A stretch of DNA of 64,000 bases from Fibrella rubiginis (GCF_017353185.1 NZ_JAFMYV010000004.1:124001-188000); one strand, 5' to 3'; counted from the first letter of the stretch, positions 51,309 through 60,472 are shown. Made by a program: numbers and translations. The notes: a model not told the origin generated them from the sequence alone.

Positions 51309-52595
51309 ATGGTAGACGTATTATTGGGCCTCCAGTGGGGTGACGAGGGTAAGGGTAAAATTGTTGACGTGTTAGCGCCTCAATATCAAGTGGTTGCCCG
51401 GTTTCAGGGTGGACCAAACGCCGGGCATACGCTCGAGTTTGACGGCATTAAACATGTGCTGCACCAGATTCCGTCGGGCATATTTCGGCCCGACGCGCTG
51501 AATATTATTGGCAATGGCGTAGTGCTCGACCCCATCGTGTTTCGGCGGGAAATCGATGCGCTGGGCAAGTTCAACCTGGATCTGCACAAGAATCTGATCA
51601 TTTCAAAAAAAGCTGCGCTGATTGTGCCCACGCACAGCCTGCTGGATGCCGCCTACGAGCAGGCCAAAGGAGCCGCCAAAATTGGGTCGACCCTGCGCGG
51701 TATCGGGCCAACGTATCAGGACAAGGTAGCCCGGCAGGGCCTGCGCGTGGGCGATGTGCTGTCGCCAAATTTTCAGAAAAAGTACGAGACGCTGCTCAAC
51801 GCTCACAAGGTCATCCTGGACCGGCATAACTTCGATTACACGTCGGTACTACCCGAATCGGAGGCGAAATTCTTTGAGGCAGTGGAATTTCTGAAAACGT
51901 TTACGCTGACCGACAGTGAGTATGACGTGAATAATGCACTACAAGCCGGGAAACGCGTATTGGCTGAGGGAGCGCAGGGGTCACTGCTCGACATTGATTT
52001 TGGCTCGTATCCGTTCGTAACCTCTTCCACCACCATGACAGCCGGCGCCTGTACGGGCCTGGGTATTGCTCCCCGGCAGATTGGCGAAGTGTATGGCATC
52101 TTCAAAGCGTACTGTACCCGGGTGGGCAGTGGGCCTTTCCCTACGGAACTGCTGGAAGAAACGGGCGAACGAATGCGGCAGGAAGGTCGTGAGTTTGGCT
52201 CAACAACGGGTCGTCCACGGCGGTGCGGCTGGCTCGATTTACCCGCCCTGAAATACGCCATCATGCTCAACGGCGTGACCCAACTGGTAATGATGAAGGT
52301 GGATGTGCTCAATATTTTCGACACCATCCGCGTCTGCACGCATTATCAGATGCCCGACGGCAGCGTGACCGAACAGCTCCCCTATGATCTTTGTGATACG
52401 GATGTCATACCGGTTTATAAAGATTTCGCCGGTTGGAAAACGTCTCTCGACGGGGTGCATACGTTCGACAAAATGCCCGCCGAACTGGCTGTTTATGTCC
52501 AGTATCTGGAAGCAGAGCTAAACCTGCCCATCACGTTTGTGTCTACCGGTCCTGATCGTGAGGCCTTAGTACATCGGGAAGAAGTGAGCGTTTAG
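51309..52595 (+). CDS. purA: Adenylosuccinate synthase
   Basis: A 428-residue PurA. The P-loop-like GLQWGDEGKGKIVD (7-20), GPNAGHTLEF and GIGPTYQDK are intact, and TTGRPRRCGWLDL is the IMP/GTP site region. It condenses IMP and aspartate with GTP to adenylosuccinate, the first committed step to AMP. Length is normal. It begins 6 bp after the HNH gene and ends at a terminator. Its placement after fur (and rel) is typical of Bacteroidota. Confidence 0.97.
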   Translation: MVDVLLGLQWGDEGKGKIVDVLAPQYQVVARFQGGPNAGHTLEFDGIKHVLHQIPSGIFRPDALNIIGNGVVLDPIVFRREIDALGKFNLDLHKNLIISKKAALIVPTHSLLDAAYEQAKGAAKIGSTLRGIGPTYQDKVARQGLRVGDVLSPNFQKKYETLLNAHKVILDRHNFDYTSVLPESEAKFFEAVEFLKTFTLTDSEYDVNNALQAGKRVLAEGAQGSLLDIDFGSYPFVTSSTTMTAGACTGLGIAPRQIGEVYGIFKAYCTRVGSGPFPTELLEETGERMRQEGREFGSTTGRPRRCGWLDLPALKYAIMLNGVTQLVMMKVDVLNIFDTIRVCTHYQMPDGSVTEQLPYDLCDTDVIPVYKDFAGWKTSLDGVHTFDKMPAELAVYVQYLEAELNLPITFVSTGPDREALVHREEVSV

Positions 52596-52628
52596 TCTAT
52601 GTTTGACGGAGCGTTGCTCTGCCAGAAT

Positions 52629-52667
52629 GCAAAAGCGACCCCATCACTGGGGTCGCTTTTTTTATAG
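52629..52667. terminator. Terminator after purA
   Basis: AAAAGCGACCCC (52631-52642) pairs with GGGGTCGCTTTT (52649-52660), then a T-run. It faces the convergent ferritin-like gene as well. Confidence 0.93.
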
Positions 52668-52688
52668 AGGAAGATTCCGAAAGGGCGT

Positions 52689-53534
52689 CTATATACCTAA
52701 CGTACCACCCGACGTGGCATTGCCCGACGAACTCTCACGGCCCGGCGAATAGCCTGACCGCTCAATCGGTTCACGGTCTGTTGAGCCGCTGTTACCGTAG
52801 CTCGTTGTCTCGCCCACAGCTGAACCACTCTGGTAGTTAGCTCCCGACGCATAGCCCGACTGACTACCGCTGGTGCTGCCTGTGCCCATCATGGCCCCAC
52901 TATTATCAATTGCACTACCCGTGTTATCATTATCGTCGTAATAGTTACGGCGGTTAGGGCTTGAGTAAGTCTGATCGTTTTTGCCTTCAGACTTGGCTCG
53001 TTCGTTGACGAATGACTCCGCCAGTTGGGTTAGCTTTTTATCCGTATTTTTTTCTTCCTGCAATGATTGCTCAATCAACTGCGCCGCTTCGGTGTAGCCC
53101 AGCAGTTGAGCCAGCGCGTGCAACGAACCATAGGCGGCTATTTCATGATGCTCTACTTTCTGAGCAGCAATGATCAGCCCCGCATCACGAGTCAACGAAC
53201 CCGATTCCGTCATACTAATCATGTCGTCGGCATCATCAGCAAGGCCATCAATAGCGTTGCACGTTTTATCATCGGCCGATACGCCAATGCTGTCGAAAAT
53301 GCGCTCCAGGCGAGTTACCTGACCACGGGTTTCTTCAAGGTGATGCTGAAACGCCTGACGTACCTCATCGGTGGTAGCAGCATCAGCCATGTTAGGCATG
53401 TTATCTACCAGCGCTTTCTCGGCATAATACATCCCCTGTAGTTCAGACACGAACAGACCACGCAGGCCTTCGTCATTATCGGTAGTTGATCCACCCGAGA
53501 AAAAGTCGGCAATTTGTTTTCCAATGTTAGCCAT
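52689..53534 (-). CDS. YciE/YciF-type ferritin-like protein (DUF892) with long low-complexity tail
   Basis: A 281-residue protein. Residues about 20-190 are the DUF892 ferritin-like four-helix bundle with metal-ligand candidates in SELQGMYYAEKAL, HHLEETRGQ, KVEHHEIAAYGSL and SLQEEKNTDKKL. The C-terminal 80 residues are Gly/Ser/Asn-rich (SGSTSGSQSGYASGANY) and likely disordered. YciE/YciF proteins are stress-induced in enterobacteria; iron or oxidative protection is suspected. A 24-bp element shared with the glsB-like gene lies 25 bp upstream (53560-53583). Confidence 0.88.
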   Translation of the reverse strand: MANIGKQIADFFSGGSTTDNDEGLRGLFVSELQGMYYAEKALVDNMPNMADAATTDEVRQAFQHHLEETRGQVTRLERIFDSIGVSADDKTCNAIDGLADDADDMISMTESGSLTRDAGLIIAAQKVEHHEIAAYGSLHALAQLLGYTEAAQLIEQSLQEEKNTDKKLTQLAESFVNERAKSEGKNDQTYSSPNRRNYYDDNDNTGSAIDNSGAMMGTGSTSGSQSGYASGANYQSGSAVGETTSYGNSGSTDREPIERSGYSPGRESSSGNATSGGTLGI

Positions 53535-53559
53535 GATGTTATAAGATTTGGGTTGTCAG

Positions 53560-53583
53560 ATTAGTAGACTACCAATCTTGTAG
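53560..53583 (-). promoter_or_regulatory. 24-bp stress-gene element, copy 2
   Basis: Minus-strand reading matches 19523-19546 in 19 of 24 positions: CTACAAGATTGGTAG then TCTACTAAT. It ends 25 bp upstream of the ferritin-like gene's ATG, near where a promoter would be. No TAnnTTTG box lies between, so another sigma factor or an activator is possible. Confidence 0.5.
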
Positions 53584-53766
53584 GCAATATGTGTACCAGT
53601 TGCTGATTATGTGTGTGTTAGCTCTCCGGCGAGACAGCAAGTGTGCAAATAATTCTACGTGAACAGTAGACGGCCTTTCCACTTTATGCCTGCTGGCAAC
53701 TGGTAAATAGGTCTGCCAACAATCTATTACTTCGTTGGGATAAGTTCGGATCACGTCGAGAATGGC

Positions 53767-53774
53767 TATTTTTG
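53767..53774 (+). promoter_or_regulatory. Promoter box of the polysaccharide deacetylase gene
   Basis: TATTTTTG, 19 nt before the ATG at 53794. No TTG at the usual distance. Confidence 0.5.
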
Positions 53775-53793
53775 ACCAAACTGAAATCAAACC

Positions 53794-54711
53794 ATGTTTA
53801 CCCGTAACGCTCTACTCCTTGCTGCCTTAGTTGCTGCCCTGACGACAGGCTGCGACAGCAAAAAAACCGGCGAAAGCCAAACCACGGCAACGACCGCCTC
53901 CGCTACCACCGAAACGGCCTCCACACCCACAACCGACGGAGCTGATACCAGTGCCACTGCCACGTCAACGCCAATTCCAGCTGGCAAAATTGCCGACGCG
54001 CCCACCATCATTGCCCGCAAGCAGGTGCCCATCCTGTGTTACCATCAGATTCGTGAGTGGCGCAGCACCGATTCGAAAGGTGCCAAAGATTACATCTGCC
54101 CCACCAGCGTTTTCGTGCAACAGATGCAGATGTTGAAAGACAGCGGGTACCACGCTATCACCGCCGACCAGCTCTATGCTTACCTGACCACAGGAGCCAG
54201 CCTGCCTACCAAACCCGTGTTTCTCACCTTCGACGATGGCGACGAAGATCAGTACACCAATGCGTTGCCGATTTTGAACAAGCACGGTTTCAAAGCCATG
54301 TTTGGTATCATGACGGTGGCCATTGGCCGGCATGGCAAACAGCCCTACATGAGCAAAGCACAGATCAAAGATCTGGCCGACAAAGGCCATGAGGTATGCT
54401 GCCACACCTGGGATCACCACAACGCCAAGAAGTACACCGCTGCCGACTGGAAGACCCAAGCCGAAGAGCCCAGAAAGTTGCTGGAAGAAATCACCGGCAA
54501 GCCAGTGAAGTATTTTGTGTATCCGTTTGGCCTCTGGAACCACGAAGCCGCCGTTGAATTACAGAAAATGAAGTACCTGGCTGCTTTCCAGCTTGCCGAC
54601 AAGAAGCGCGACGAGCAGTATCCGCTCCAGAGTATCCGCCGCATCATCGCCAGCGGCTACTGGTCAGCCAAAACTCTGCACAATAACATGTTGGGCAGTT
54701 TCAAGGGGTAA
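53794..54711 (+). CDS. Lipoprotein polysaccharide deacetylase (NodB/CE4)
   Basis: A 305-residue lipoprotein with lipobox LTTGC (Cys20). A Thr/Ser/Ala-rich linker (21-65) precedes a NodB domain at about 75-280. Metal-site residues are visible: Asp147-Asp148 in LTFDDGDEDQY and His204/His208 in CCHTWDHHNAKK. QVPILCYHQIREW begins the domain. These enzymes remove N-acetyl groups from peptidoglycan or exopolysaccharide. The lipoprotein anchor puts it in the envelope. It is monocistronic and convergent with the thioesterase gene 15 bp after its stop. Confidence 0.92.
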   Translation: MFTRNALLLAALVAALTTGCDSKKTGESQTTATTASATTETASTPTTDGADTSATATSTPIPAGKIADAPTIIARKQVPILCYHQIREWRSTDSKGAKDYICPTSVFVQQMQMLKDSGYHAITADQLYAYLTTGASLPTKPVFLTFDDGDEDQYTNALPILNKHGFKAMFGIMTVAIGRHGKQPYMSKAQIKDLADKGHEVCCHTWDHHNAKKYTAADWKTQAEEPRKLLEEITGKPVKYFVYPFGLWNHEAAVELQKMKYLAAFQLADKKRDEQYPLQSIRRIIASGYWSAKTLHNNMLGSFKG

Positions 54712-54726
54712 TTCTCACTGGATGCT

Positions 54727-55248
54727 TCATTTTGCATCCAATAAGCTGTGCTTGATCTCGCGAATCCGATCATTGAACGGCATGGTGTGGATGTCGTCGC
54801 CGGGTAGTTTAATGGCACCCAACAGATCCATCACAGCGGGGTGGTGCGGAATACGCTTGCCCGTTTCCACACTGATGTATTTAGACGTGACCCAAAGCAC
54901 ATTTTTAAGCTGTTCCTTGCGGTCGTCGGTCATGTAATATTCGGTGATGGTGGTGTCGGTATCGAAGTAGACTAACCGCGACATAATGCGGATCCATTCG
55001 CTTACCAGCGCGGGCCGCACATAGGCTATCTGGTGCTGATACACAACCCAGCTTGTTTTCAGTTCGCGAAATAGCTGTGCCGGGGCGAAGCCATACAGTT
55101 TGGCTACCTGATCTTCGCGCGCATTGAAATAATAGTCAAAGTATTTGGCGTTGTTGAGGTGCTGAAGTGGGTCGCAATCCTGAAACCGGATGATCGTCCG
55201 CGACTCCGTCTCAACCGGATACGTCCGGGTCGGGTCAAGTTGAAACAT
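54727..55248 (-). CDS. Hotdog-fold acyl-CoA thioesterase (4HBT-like)
   Basis: A 173-residue hotdog-fold protein. ETESRTIIRFQDCDPLQHLNNAKYFDYYFNAREDQ is the 4-hydroxybenzoyl-CoA thioesterase signature (Asp in DCDPLQHLNN at about residue 25). The central WVVYQHQIAYVRPAL and the ALVSEWIRIMSRL strand fit. It probably hydrolyses acyl-CoA or acyl-ACP thioesters. Substrate is unknown. A heptamer hairpin separates it from glyS, which is upstream on the same strand. Confidence 0.87.
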   Translation of the reverse strand: MFQLDPTRTYPVETESRTIIRFQDCDPLQHLNNAKYFDYYFNAREDQVAKLYGFAPAQLFRELKTSWVVYQHQIAYVRPALVSEWIRIMSRLVYFDTDTTITEYYMTDDRKEQLKNVLWVTSKYISVETGKRIPHHPAVMDLLGAIKLPGDDIHTMPFNDRIREIKHSLLDAK

Positions 55249-55269
55249 AAAAGCTTTCGTCGTTTTTTG

Positions 55270-55331
55270 TCTGACGGCTACTGTCTAACGTTTAGGTGAC
55301 CCCATCTGGACGTTGGACAGTAGCCGTTAGA
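55270..55331. repeat. Hairpin with heptanucleotide-repeat arms, thioesterase-glyS
   Basis: Arms 55270-55290 and 55311-55331 pair over 21 bp with two transitions (G-U compatible). Units GTCTGAC, GGCTACT, GTCTAAC step by 7 bp. A TTTTTT run lies on the left side, giving a minus-strand A-run before the thioesterase. Confidence 0.88.
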
Positions 55332-55337
55332 CTGTAC

Positions 55338-56855
55338 TTACAATTTCTCTAGAATTCGCTCCATCGATACTTCGTGCCCAATACGGGCTTTGAGCTCGCT
55401 TATGGGCACACGGATTTGCTCGGTGGTGTCGCGGTAGCGAATCGTGACGGTATCATCTTCCAGTGTCTGGTAGTCAACCGCGATGCAGAAGGGTGTTCCG
55501 ATCAGGTCCTGCCGGGTATATCGTTTACCAATGGCGTCGCGCTCCTCGGTGATTACGCGAAACTCAGACCGGAGCGACTTCATAATCTGCTCGGCTTTTT
55601 CGGGCAAACCATCTTTTCGTACCAGCGGGAAAATCGCAGCTTTAATGGGAGCCAGCGCCGGATGCAGCTTCAGGTACGTCCGCTCCTTTTGAGTGTCGCC
55701 TTCGCCAACAGTTTCCCTAGTAAATGCATTGCAGAGCGTGGCCAAAAATAGCCGGTCGGCCCCGACTGATGTTTCCACTACGTAGGGGATGTAGTTGCCA
55801 TAGGGCTTACCGGTGGCGGGGTCTACGTCGTTATCGAAGTATTGCTGCTTCTTTTTGCTCAATTCCTGGTGTGCTTTCAGGTCGAAATCGGTACGGGAGT
55901 GGATACCCTCCATTTCGCGGAAGCCGAACGGAAATTTGTACTCAATATCGACGGCTGCGTTGGCGTAGTGTGCCAGTTTCTCGTGGTCGTGGAATTTCAG
56001 GCGCTCAGCAGGGAGGCCAATGGCCTGATGAAACGCCATGCGGCTGGCTTTCCATTTATTATACCAGTCCATTTCGGTGCCGGGCCGCACAAAATACTGC
56101 ATTTCCATCTGCTCGAATTCGCGCATCCGGAACGTGAACTGCCGCGCAACAATCTCGTTACGGAAGGCCTTGCCAATCTGGGCAATACCAAACGGCACCC
56201 GCATCCGACCCGTTTTCTGCACGTTCAGGAAATTCACAAAAATACCCTGTGCAGTCTCCGGACGTAAATAGATGGTGCTGGCATCGTCGGCCAGTGACCC
56301 TACCTGCGTTGAGAACATCAGGTTAAACTGCCGTACCTCGGTCCAGTTGGCATTGCCCGACACCGGGTCTTTAATACCCTCGGCGATGATCAGGTTCCGA
56401 ACACCCTCAAGGTCTTCGGCACCCAACAACCGGCCCATCTCGGTGAGCAGCGCCTGCGACCGGGCCTCATCACCCGCGTTGGCATACTCTTCGGCTTTGG
56501 CTTCCAGCAATTGGTCGGCCCGGTACCGCTTCTTCGAGTCACGGTTGTCGATCATTGGGTCGTTGAAAGAATCCACGTGGCCCGACGCCTTCCAGGTAAG
56601 CGGATGCATAAAGATGGACGCGTCGATGCCCACCACCTCGTCGTGAAGTTGGGTCATGGCCTTCCACCACACTGATTTAAGGTTATTCTTTAGTTCCACG
56701 CCGTTCTGACCATAGTCATACACGGCCTGAAGCCCGTCATAGATTTCGGAAGAAGGAAACACAAACCCATACTCTTTGGCATGGGCAATGATGTCCTGAA
56801 GCGTAGTAGCCGGTGCGGCAGAAGCCGAATGATCGGTCGGGGTATTGCTCGTCAT
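55338..56855 (-). CDS. glyS: Glycine--tRNA ligase (dimeric, eukaryote-like type)
   Basis: A 505-residue class II synthetase of the single-chain (alpha2) type. Motif 2 and 3 regions are recognisable: RPETAQGIFVNFLNV, QIGKAFRNEIVARQFTFRMREFEQMEMQYF and ETSVGADRLFLATLCNA. The C-terminal anticodon-binding domain is at about 400-500 (APIKAAIFPLVRKDGLPEKAE). It charges tRNA-Gly. The ATG at 56855 (MTSNTPTDHS) is chosen; an in-frame start at 56927 would lie upstream of the TATCTTTG promoter box. Confidence 0.96.
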   Translation of the reverse strand: MTSNTPTDHSASAAPATTLQDIIAHAKEYGFVFPSSEIYDGLQAVYDYGQNGVELKNNLKSVWWKAMTQLHDEVVGIDASIFMHPLTWKASGHVDSFNDPMIDNRDSKKRYRADQLLEAKAEEYANAGDEARSQALLTEMGRLLGAEDLEGVRNLIIAEGIKDPVSGNANWTEVRQFNLMFSTQVGSLADDASTIYLRPETAQGIFVNFLNVQKTGRMRVPFGIAQIGKAFRNEIVARQFTFRMREFEQMEMQYFVRPGTEMDWYNKWKASRMAFHQAIGLPAERLKFHDHEKLAHYANAAVDIEYKFPFGFREMEGIHSRTDFDLKAHQELSKKKQQYFDNDVDPATGKPYGNYIPYVVETSVGADRLFLATLCNAFTRETVGEGDTQKERTYLKLHPALAPIKAAIFPLVRKDGLPEKAEQIMKSLRSEFRVITEERDAIGKRYTRQDLIGTPFCIAVDYQTLEDDTVTIRYRDTTEQIRVPISELKARIGHEVSMERILEKL

Positions 56856-56863
56856 AATGGCCG

Positions 56864-56871
56864 CAAAGATA
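56864..56871 (-). promoter_or_regulatory. glyS promoter box
   Basis: TATCTTTG on the minus strand, 8 nt before the ATG at 56855. A perfect TAnnTTTG; leader would be very short or absent. No TTG at the usual distance. Confidence 0.5.
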
Positions 56872-57061
56872 GGTTTTGCCCGCATTACGGAACGCGGCTT
56901 GGGCAGATTAGGCAGATTAACGGCCATAAGCTATCCGACATAAACAGTGCTATAGTAATAAAAGAACCGTAACGTAAGCCTATTTATGGTTTGCCCACGT
57001 GGCAGAATCTAGCAATACTGCTTAGCTTGCGGCACCACCGTATCTAAACCATAACTCCTTT

Positions 57062-58093
57062 GTGCTGAAACGACTACGCGCTTACATCATTGATTTTTTT
57101 GCCATTGGGCACAACGAAGCCAAGGGCGTCATTCTTCTTATTCTGCTCACTTTGCTGTTTCTGATTTCGCCCTGGCTTTACCGCTGGCTCCGCCCCGATG
57201 TGATCAGCCACACCGATGCCGCCGACCAACGAAAACTCGACAGCCTGGTGGCTCTCATGCGCGTAGATGGCGAACGGGATGAACAGGAACGGTTTGGTAA
57301 CCGGCACAATTATAACTCGGGCGGGAGCGGGTCGCGGGGGCAAGATCAGCACTTGTCTGAGCAATACCATGAAGCGAAGCCATTTCCCTTTGATCCCAAC
57401 ACCGTGAGTGTGGCGGGTTGGCAGCAGTTGGGCTTGCCCCGTTGGCTGGCCGAACGTATCGACAAATACAGAACTAAGGGCGGGCAGTTCCGCAGGAAAG
57501 AAGACCTGCTCCGTATTTATGATTTCCCACCCGAGGCCTACGAGCAACTGGAGCCCTATATCCAACTGGCAACAGCCGGAAAGCCTACCGCTAATGACTA
57601 TACGCCCCGGTCGACAGACAGGACTGAAGAAACCGGGGCAACACAGCCTGCAGGTACCGCTCCTACCCGCGAACGGTTTGTGAAGTACCCAATCCAGCCG
57701 TTTGATATTAACACAGCAGATACTACGCAACTGATTGCGCTCAAAGGCATTGGTTCGAAAATGGCCAGCCGTATCATTAGTCACCGCGATGGATTGGGTG
57801 GATTCGTGTCGTCAGAGCAGTTCAAAGACATTTACGGCATGGACTCTATTAATCTGGCCGAACTGACGTTGTACGGGCAGATAAAATCGCAGGTACGGAA
57901 GATCCCGGTCAATACTGCATCGGCAGCTGACCTCGACCGGTTTCCGTTTTTGTCGCGGCGGCAGGCAGAGGTTATTGTAAATTACCGTACGCAACACGGC
58001 GCTTTTACGTCGATAGAATCGCTAAAAGCCGTGCGGGTGCTGGATACCAAAACGATTAACAAGCTAACCCCATACCTGGCTTTCCAGCCTTAA
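57062..58093 (+). CDS. Membrane-anchored helix-hairpin-helix protein (ComEA-like)
   Basis: A 343-residue protein starting with GTG (no ATG fits). One membrane helix at about 20-40 (VILLILLTLLFLISPWLY). After a variable linker come three helix-hairpin-helix units at about 125-175, 220-265 and 285-340 (LIALKGIGSKMASRIISHRDGLGGF; PFLSRRQAEVIVNYRTQHGAF). Such ComEA-like HhH tandem proteins bind DNA outside the cytoplasmic membrane during uptake, or act in assembly of envelope complexes. Natural competence is possible but no other com gene is here. The start is uncertain by a few codons. Confidence 0.85.
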   Translation: MLKRLRAYIIDFFAIGHNEAKGVILLILLTLLFLISPWLYRWLRPDVISHTDAADQRKLDSLVALMRVDGERDEQERFGNRHNYNSGGSGSRGQDQHLSEQYHEAKPFPFDPNTVSVAGWQQLGLPRWLAERIDKYRTKGGQFRRKEDLLRIYDFPPEAYEQLEPYIQLATAGKPTANDYTPRSTDRTEETGATQPAGTAPTRERFVKYPIQPFDINTADTTQLIALKGIGSKMASRIISHRDGLGGFVSSEQFKDIYGMDSINLAELTLYGQIKSQVRKIPVNTASAADLDRFPFLSRRQAEVIVNYRTQHGAFTSIESLKAVRVLDTKTINKLTPYLAFQP

Positions 58094-58108
58094 GGCATCT
58101 AAAACAAA

Positions 58109-58135
58109 AAACCCCGCCGGTGGAGCAGGGTTTCT
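58109..58135 (+). terminator. Terminator after the HhH gene
   Basis: AAACCCCGC pairs with GCAGGGTTT around CGGTGGA, then TCTC. Preceded by an A-run. Moderately convincing. Confidence 0.7.
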
Positions 58136-58248
58136 CAAGTCTCAAGTTACGATAGGTCAGGTAAGCTTATCAACAGGGTGTTACTCTTTAATTGGCCAGG
58201 CTACGGATTGGTAAGCTACTCATTCAGTCACGGAGGCATCGGAATCCA

Positions 58249-58452
58249 TTAAATGAAACGGGGCACTACTTTTTTGTGTGCCCAAAAGGTGGGCAGGCCG
58301 CTAGTCATATAAGCACCAATGGGCTTATTGGCTAACAATTGAAATAATTTTTCATCAGTCACCGGCACATAACCCGCCGTTGATTTTGCAGAGCCTTTAT
58401 ACAGTTCATCGCCCATGAGCGATGAAAGCAGGACAAATTGATCAAGATTCAT
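58249..58452 (-). CDS. Small hypothetical protein
   Basis: A 67-residue ORF (MNLDQFVLLSSLMGDELY...VVPRFI) with an ATG start, alone in a 566-bp gap between the HhH gene and the LolC/E-like gene. No domain, signal peptide or membrane helix is recognised. The composition looks protein-like rather than random (few rare residues, sensible charge), but nothing else supports it. The rest of the gap (58136-58248, 58453-58659) is AT-rich and shows no other feature. Confidence 0.4.
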   Translation of the reverse strand: MNLDQFVLLSSLMGDELYKGSAKSTAGYVPVTDEKLFQLLANKPIGAYMTSGLPTFWAHKKVVPRFI

Positions 58453-58659
58453 AGGTGGTTCTCAGTAGGTTTTGTAAGTACTAGCAAAGGTCTATAGGCG
58501 TTATTGGCTTTGCAACTTTTGTGGGGAAAATCTTCCACAGTTATCAGCCAGATTTACTTAAATCTATTTAACGGGAAAATTAAGTATTTATCTTATCTGA
58601 ACAAGCGTCTATTCAATCAGACGAGCCCTTTAGCACTAAGTAACAGGCCTTATTGAATT

Positions 58660-59877
58660 TTAATTCGCCCCTTCGTTGGCGGCTCGTTGGGCCGGAAACC
58701 AGGAAGTCAAAACCGTGACCACAATAACTATGCCTCCCGTGATAATAATGTCATTTGTCTGCACAGAAACTGGATATGCGTTAACCAAACCGGCAGAGGT
58801 GCCTAGCTCAACCAAGCCAAAGCGCTGTTGCAGATAGCAAAGAAACAGGCCAAGCAACAGGCCAACACCGGCACCCGTCAGCGCAATGATGGTGCCTTCG
58901 GTCATAAAGATGCGCCGAATCAGCGCGGGTGTGGCCCCCATAGACCGCATGACTCCTATGTCGGCCTTTTTCTCTAGCACCAGCATAGACAACGAGAAAA
59001 AGATGTTGATGCTGGCCACCAGAATGATAAAGGCCAGGGTGATGGTTACAAACAGTTTTTCGATCCGGATAGCCCGGTACAGCCCCCGGTTTATTTCGTC
59101 GCGGGTCTGTACCTGCCAGTTAGCACCGGCTTGCTGCTGAAGGGCAGTCTGCACCTCATGCTCGTCGCTACCTGGCTTTAATTTGACCTCAAGGCTGGCA
59201 TAATCATCCGGCCCATAGCCCAATAGCTCGCTGGCTATGTTGAACGGCACAATAACCAGATCAGTATAATTTGGAGAAGGGACAAAAAAGACCCCTGACA
59301 CACTAACCTGCTGCTGGCGGAATGATTCGGGCGTGAGTGATGACAGTCGGCGGTTTCGTTCGGGAAACAGTAATTCGAGTGTCGTCAGGGGGTCTTCGGG
59401 TGAGATACCCAGGCTATTGCGGACCCCGTCGGCTACCAGGGCGTAGTTGACTCCGTTACGTTGTAAAATTTGCCGCCCCTCAACCATGGCCGTATCGAGC
59501 CGGTGCTGTTGCTGAAACGTGCTGTCTACACCTTTCACCCGCACTACGGTTTGTCCATCGACATAGCGGGCCAGCGCATTGTCGGTGGCCACGGCCGTAA
59601 TCACCTGAACGTCGGCCAGCTGGCGCAATTTAGTCAGCAACGCCGGGGTCATAGTCTGCCGTTTTCCCTGCACTGGCGACAAAGTCAAATCGGCATCGAC
59701 CGATTTGAAAAGCTGCCGGTTTAGCTCTTCCATGCCGTTGAACACCGACAGCACTACCACCAGGGCCATTGTGCCAACACCCACTCCCAGCATGGAGAGC
59801 ACAGACAGGTAACTGATAAAGCTGCGTTTTTTTCGGGAAAAGAAATACCGGCGGGCAATGAAAGCGGAGAGGTTCAT
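58660..59877 (-). CDS. LolC/LolE-like ABC transporter permease (FtsX family)
   Basis: A 405-residue permease: N-terminal helix at about 20-45 (YLSVLSMLGVGVGTMALVVVLSVFNGMEE), a periplasmic MacB-PCD-like domain (50-260), then three helices (about 265-295, 320-350, 375-400). MNLSAFIARRYFFSRKKRSFISYLS is the family's start. LolC/E extract lipoproteins from the inner membrane with LolD. The ATG at 59877 is preferred to an in-frame 59937 extension. rbfA lies just upstream on the same strand, separated by a hairpin; the rbfA-lolC order is usual in Bacteroidota. Confidence 0.9.
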   Translation of the reverse strand: MNLSAFIARRYFFSRKKRSFISYLSVLSMLGVGVGTMALVVVLSVFNGMEELNRQLFKSVDADLTLSPVQGKRQTMTPALLTKLRQLADVQVITAVATDNALARYVDGQTVVRVKGVDSTFQQQHRLDTAMVEGRQILQRNGVNYALVADGVRNSLGISPEDPLTTLELLFPERNRRLSSLTPESFRQQQVSVSGVFFVPSPNYTDLVIVPFNIASELLGYGPDDYASLEVKLKPGSDEHEVQTALQQQAGANWQVQTRDEINRGLYRAIRIEKLFVTITLAFIILVASINIFFSLSMLVLEKKADIGVMRSMGATPALIRRIFMTEGTIIALTGAGVGLLLGLFLCYLQQRFGLVELGTSAGLVNAYPVSVQTNDIIITGGIVIVVTVLTSWFPAQRAANEGAN

Positions 59878-59887
59878 GGGTGATTGA

Positions 59888-59953
59888 GTGATTAAGCCAA
59901 TAGGTGAACAGGCGTACGTTGGTATCAGCCTGTTCACTTATTGGCTTAATCAC
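59888..59953. repeat. Hairpin with short-repeat arms, rbfA-lolC
   Basis: 26-bp arms (59888-59913 and 59928-59953) with one mismatch; unit TGATTGA and GTGATTA at the outer end. The right arm reaches the rbfA stop codon at 59953-59955, another case of an arm touching coding sequence. Confidence 0.9.
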
Positions 59954-60342
59954 TAATTTTCTTCTTCTTCTGTAGCAGGCGGGATAACGATACCCGCGAA
60001 GAGCTTATCCATCTTCTCGGCGTATTCGGCGGTGTCATCGAGGAAAAACTGAAGGTCTGGTACAATGCGCAGCTGATGCCGAACGCGTTCGCCAAGCAGT
60101 TGACGGATGGTGCGGCTCTTTTCCTGAATGGCTTCCATCAGCATGGCTCTGTTTTTGGCATTCAACAGGCTCAGATATACCCGCGCGATACCCAGGTCGG
60201 GCGATACACGCACGTTGGTGACGGTGATGAAGACTGCCCCGCCACTCAGGCCATTGAAGGCATGCGTCAGGTCGCGCTGGAAGATCTCGCCGAGATCTTT
60301 CTGTAGCTGGCGCGCTACCTTTTGTTGTCGTTTTGATTCCAT
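59953..60342 (-). CDS. rbfA: 30S ribosome-binding factor RbfA
   Basis: A 129-residue RbfA: KRQQKVARQLQKDLGEIFQRDL at the N-terminus, VTVTNVRVSPDLGIARVYLSLL (KH-like core) and RHQLRIVPDLQFFLDDTAEYAEKMDKL at the C-terminus. It binds the 30S subunit late in maturation, near the 16S 5' helix. Upstream box GATATTTG (one mismatch to TAnnTTTG) ends 4 nt before the ATG. The gene is probably transcribed with the LolC/E-like gene. Confidence 0.95.
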   Translation of the reverse strand: MESKRQQKVARQLQKDLGEIFQRDLTHAFNGLSGGAVFITVTNVRVSPDLGIARVYLSLLNAKNRAMLMEAIQEKSRTIRQLLGERVRHQLRIVPDLQFFLDDTAEYAEKMDKLFAGIVIPPATEEEEN

Positions 60343-60346
60343 AAAA

Positions 60347-60354
60347 CAAATATC
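60347..60354 (-). promoter_or_regulatory. rbfA promoter box (near-match), 4 nt before the start codon
   Basis: GATATTTG on the minus strand, then TTTT, then ATG at 60342. One mismatch from TAnnTTTG, but the spacing equals that of ftsX, fur and the serine operon. Confidence 0.4.
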
Positions 60355-60464
60355 CTGAACTTCACGGGTGTTTAAGCACCCGCAGATAGGTTACAGGCTG
60401 ATTGGAGCTAACAGGGATGGAGGCGTTTTGGTGCCGGAAGTAGATGGCTGTGCCGAAAAGGGCG

Positions 60465-60472
60465 TATTTTTG
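60465..60472 (+). promoter_or_regulatory. Promoter box inside the annotated 5' end of the DUF6427-like gene
   Basis: TATTTTTG lies 21 nt downstream of the first in-frame ATG (60444) and 41 nt upstream of a TTG at 60513, which argues for the later start. Confidence 0.45.

Noticed and set aside
53569..53790. 73-residue minus-strand ORF upstream of the ferritin-like gene
   Set aside because: It covers the stress element and the promoter box of the deacetylase gene and has no protein-like features.
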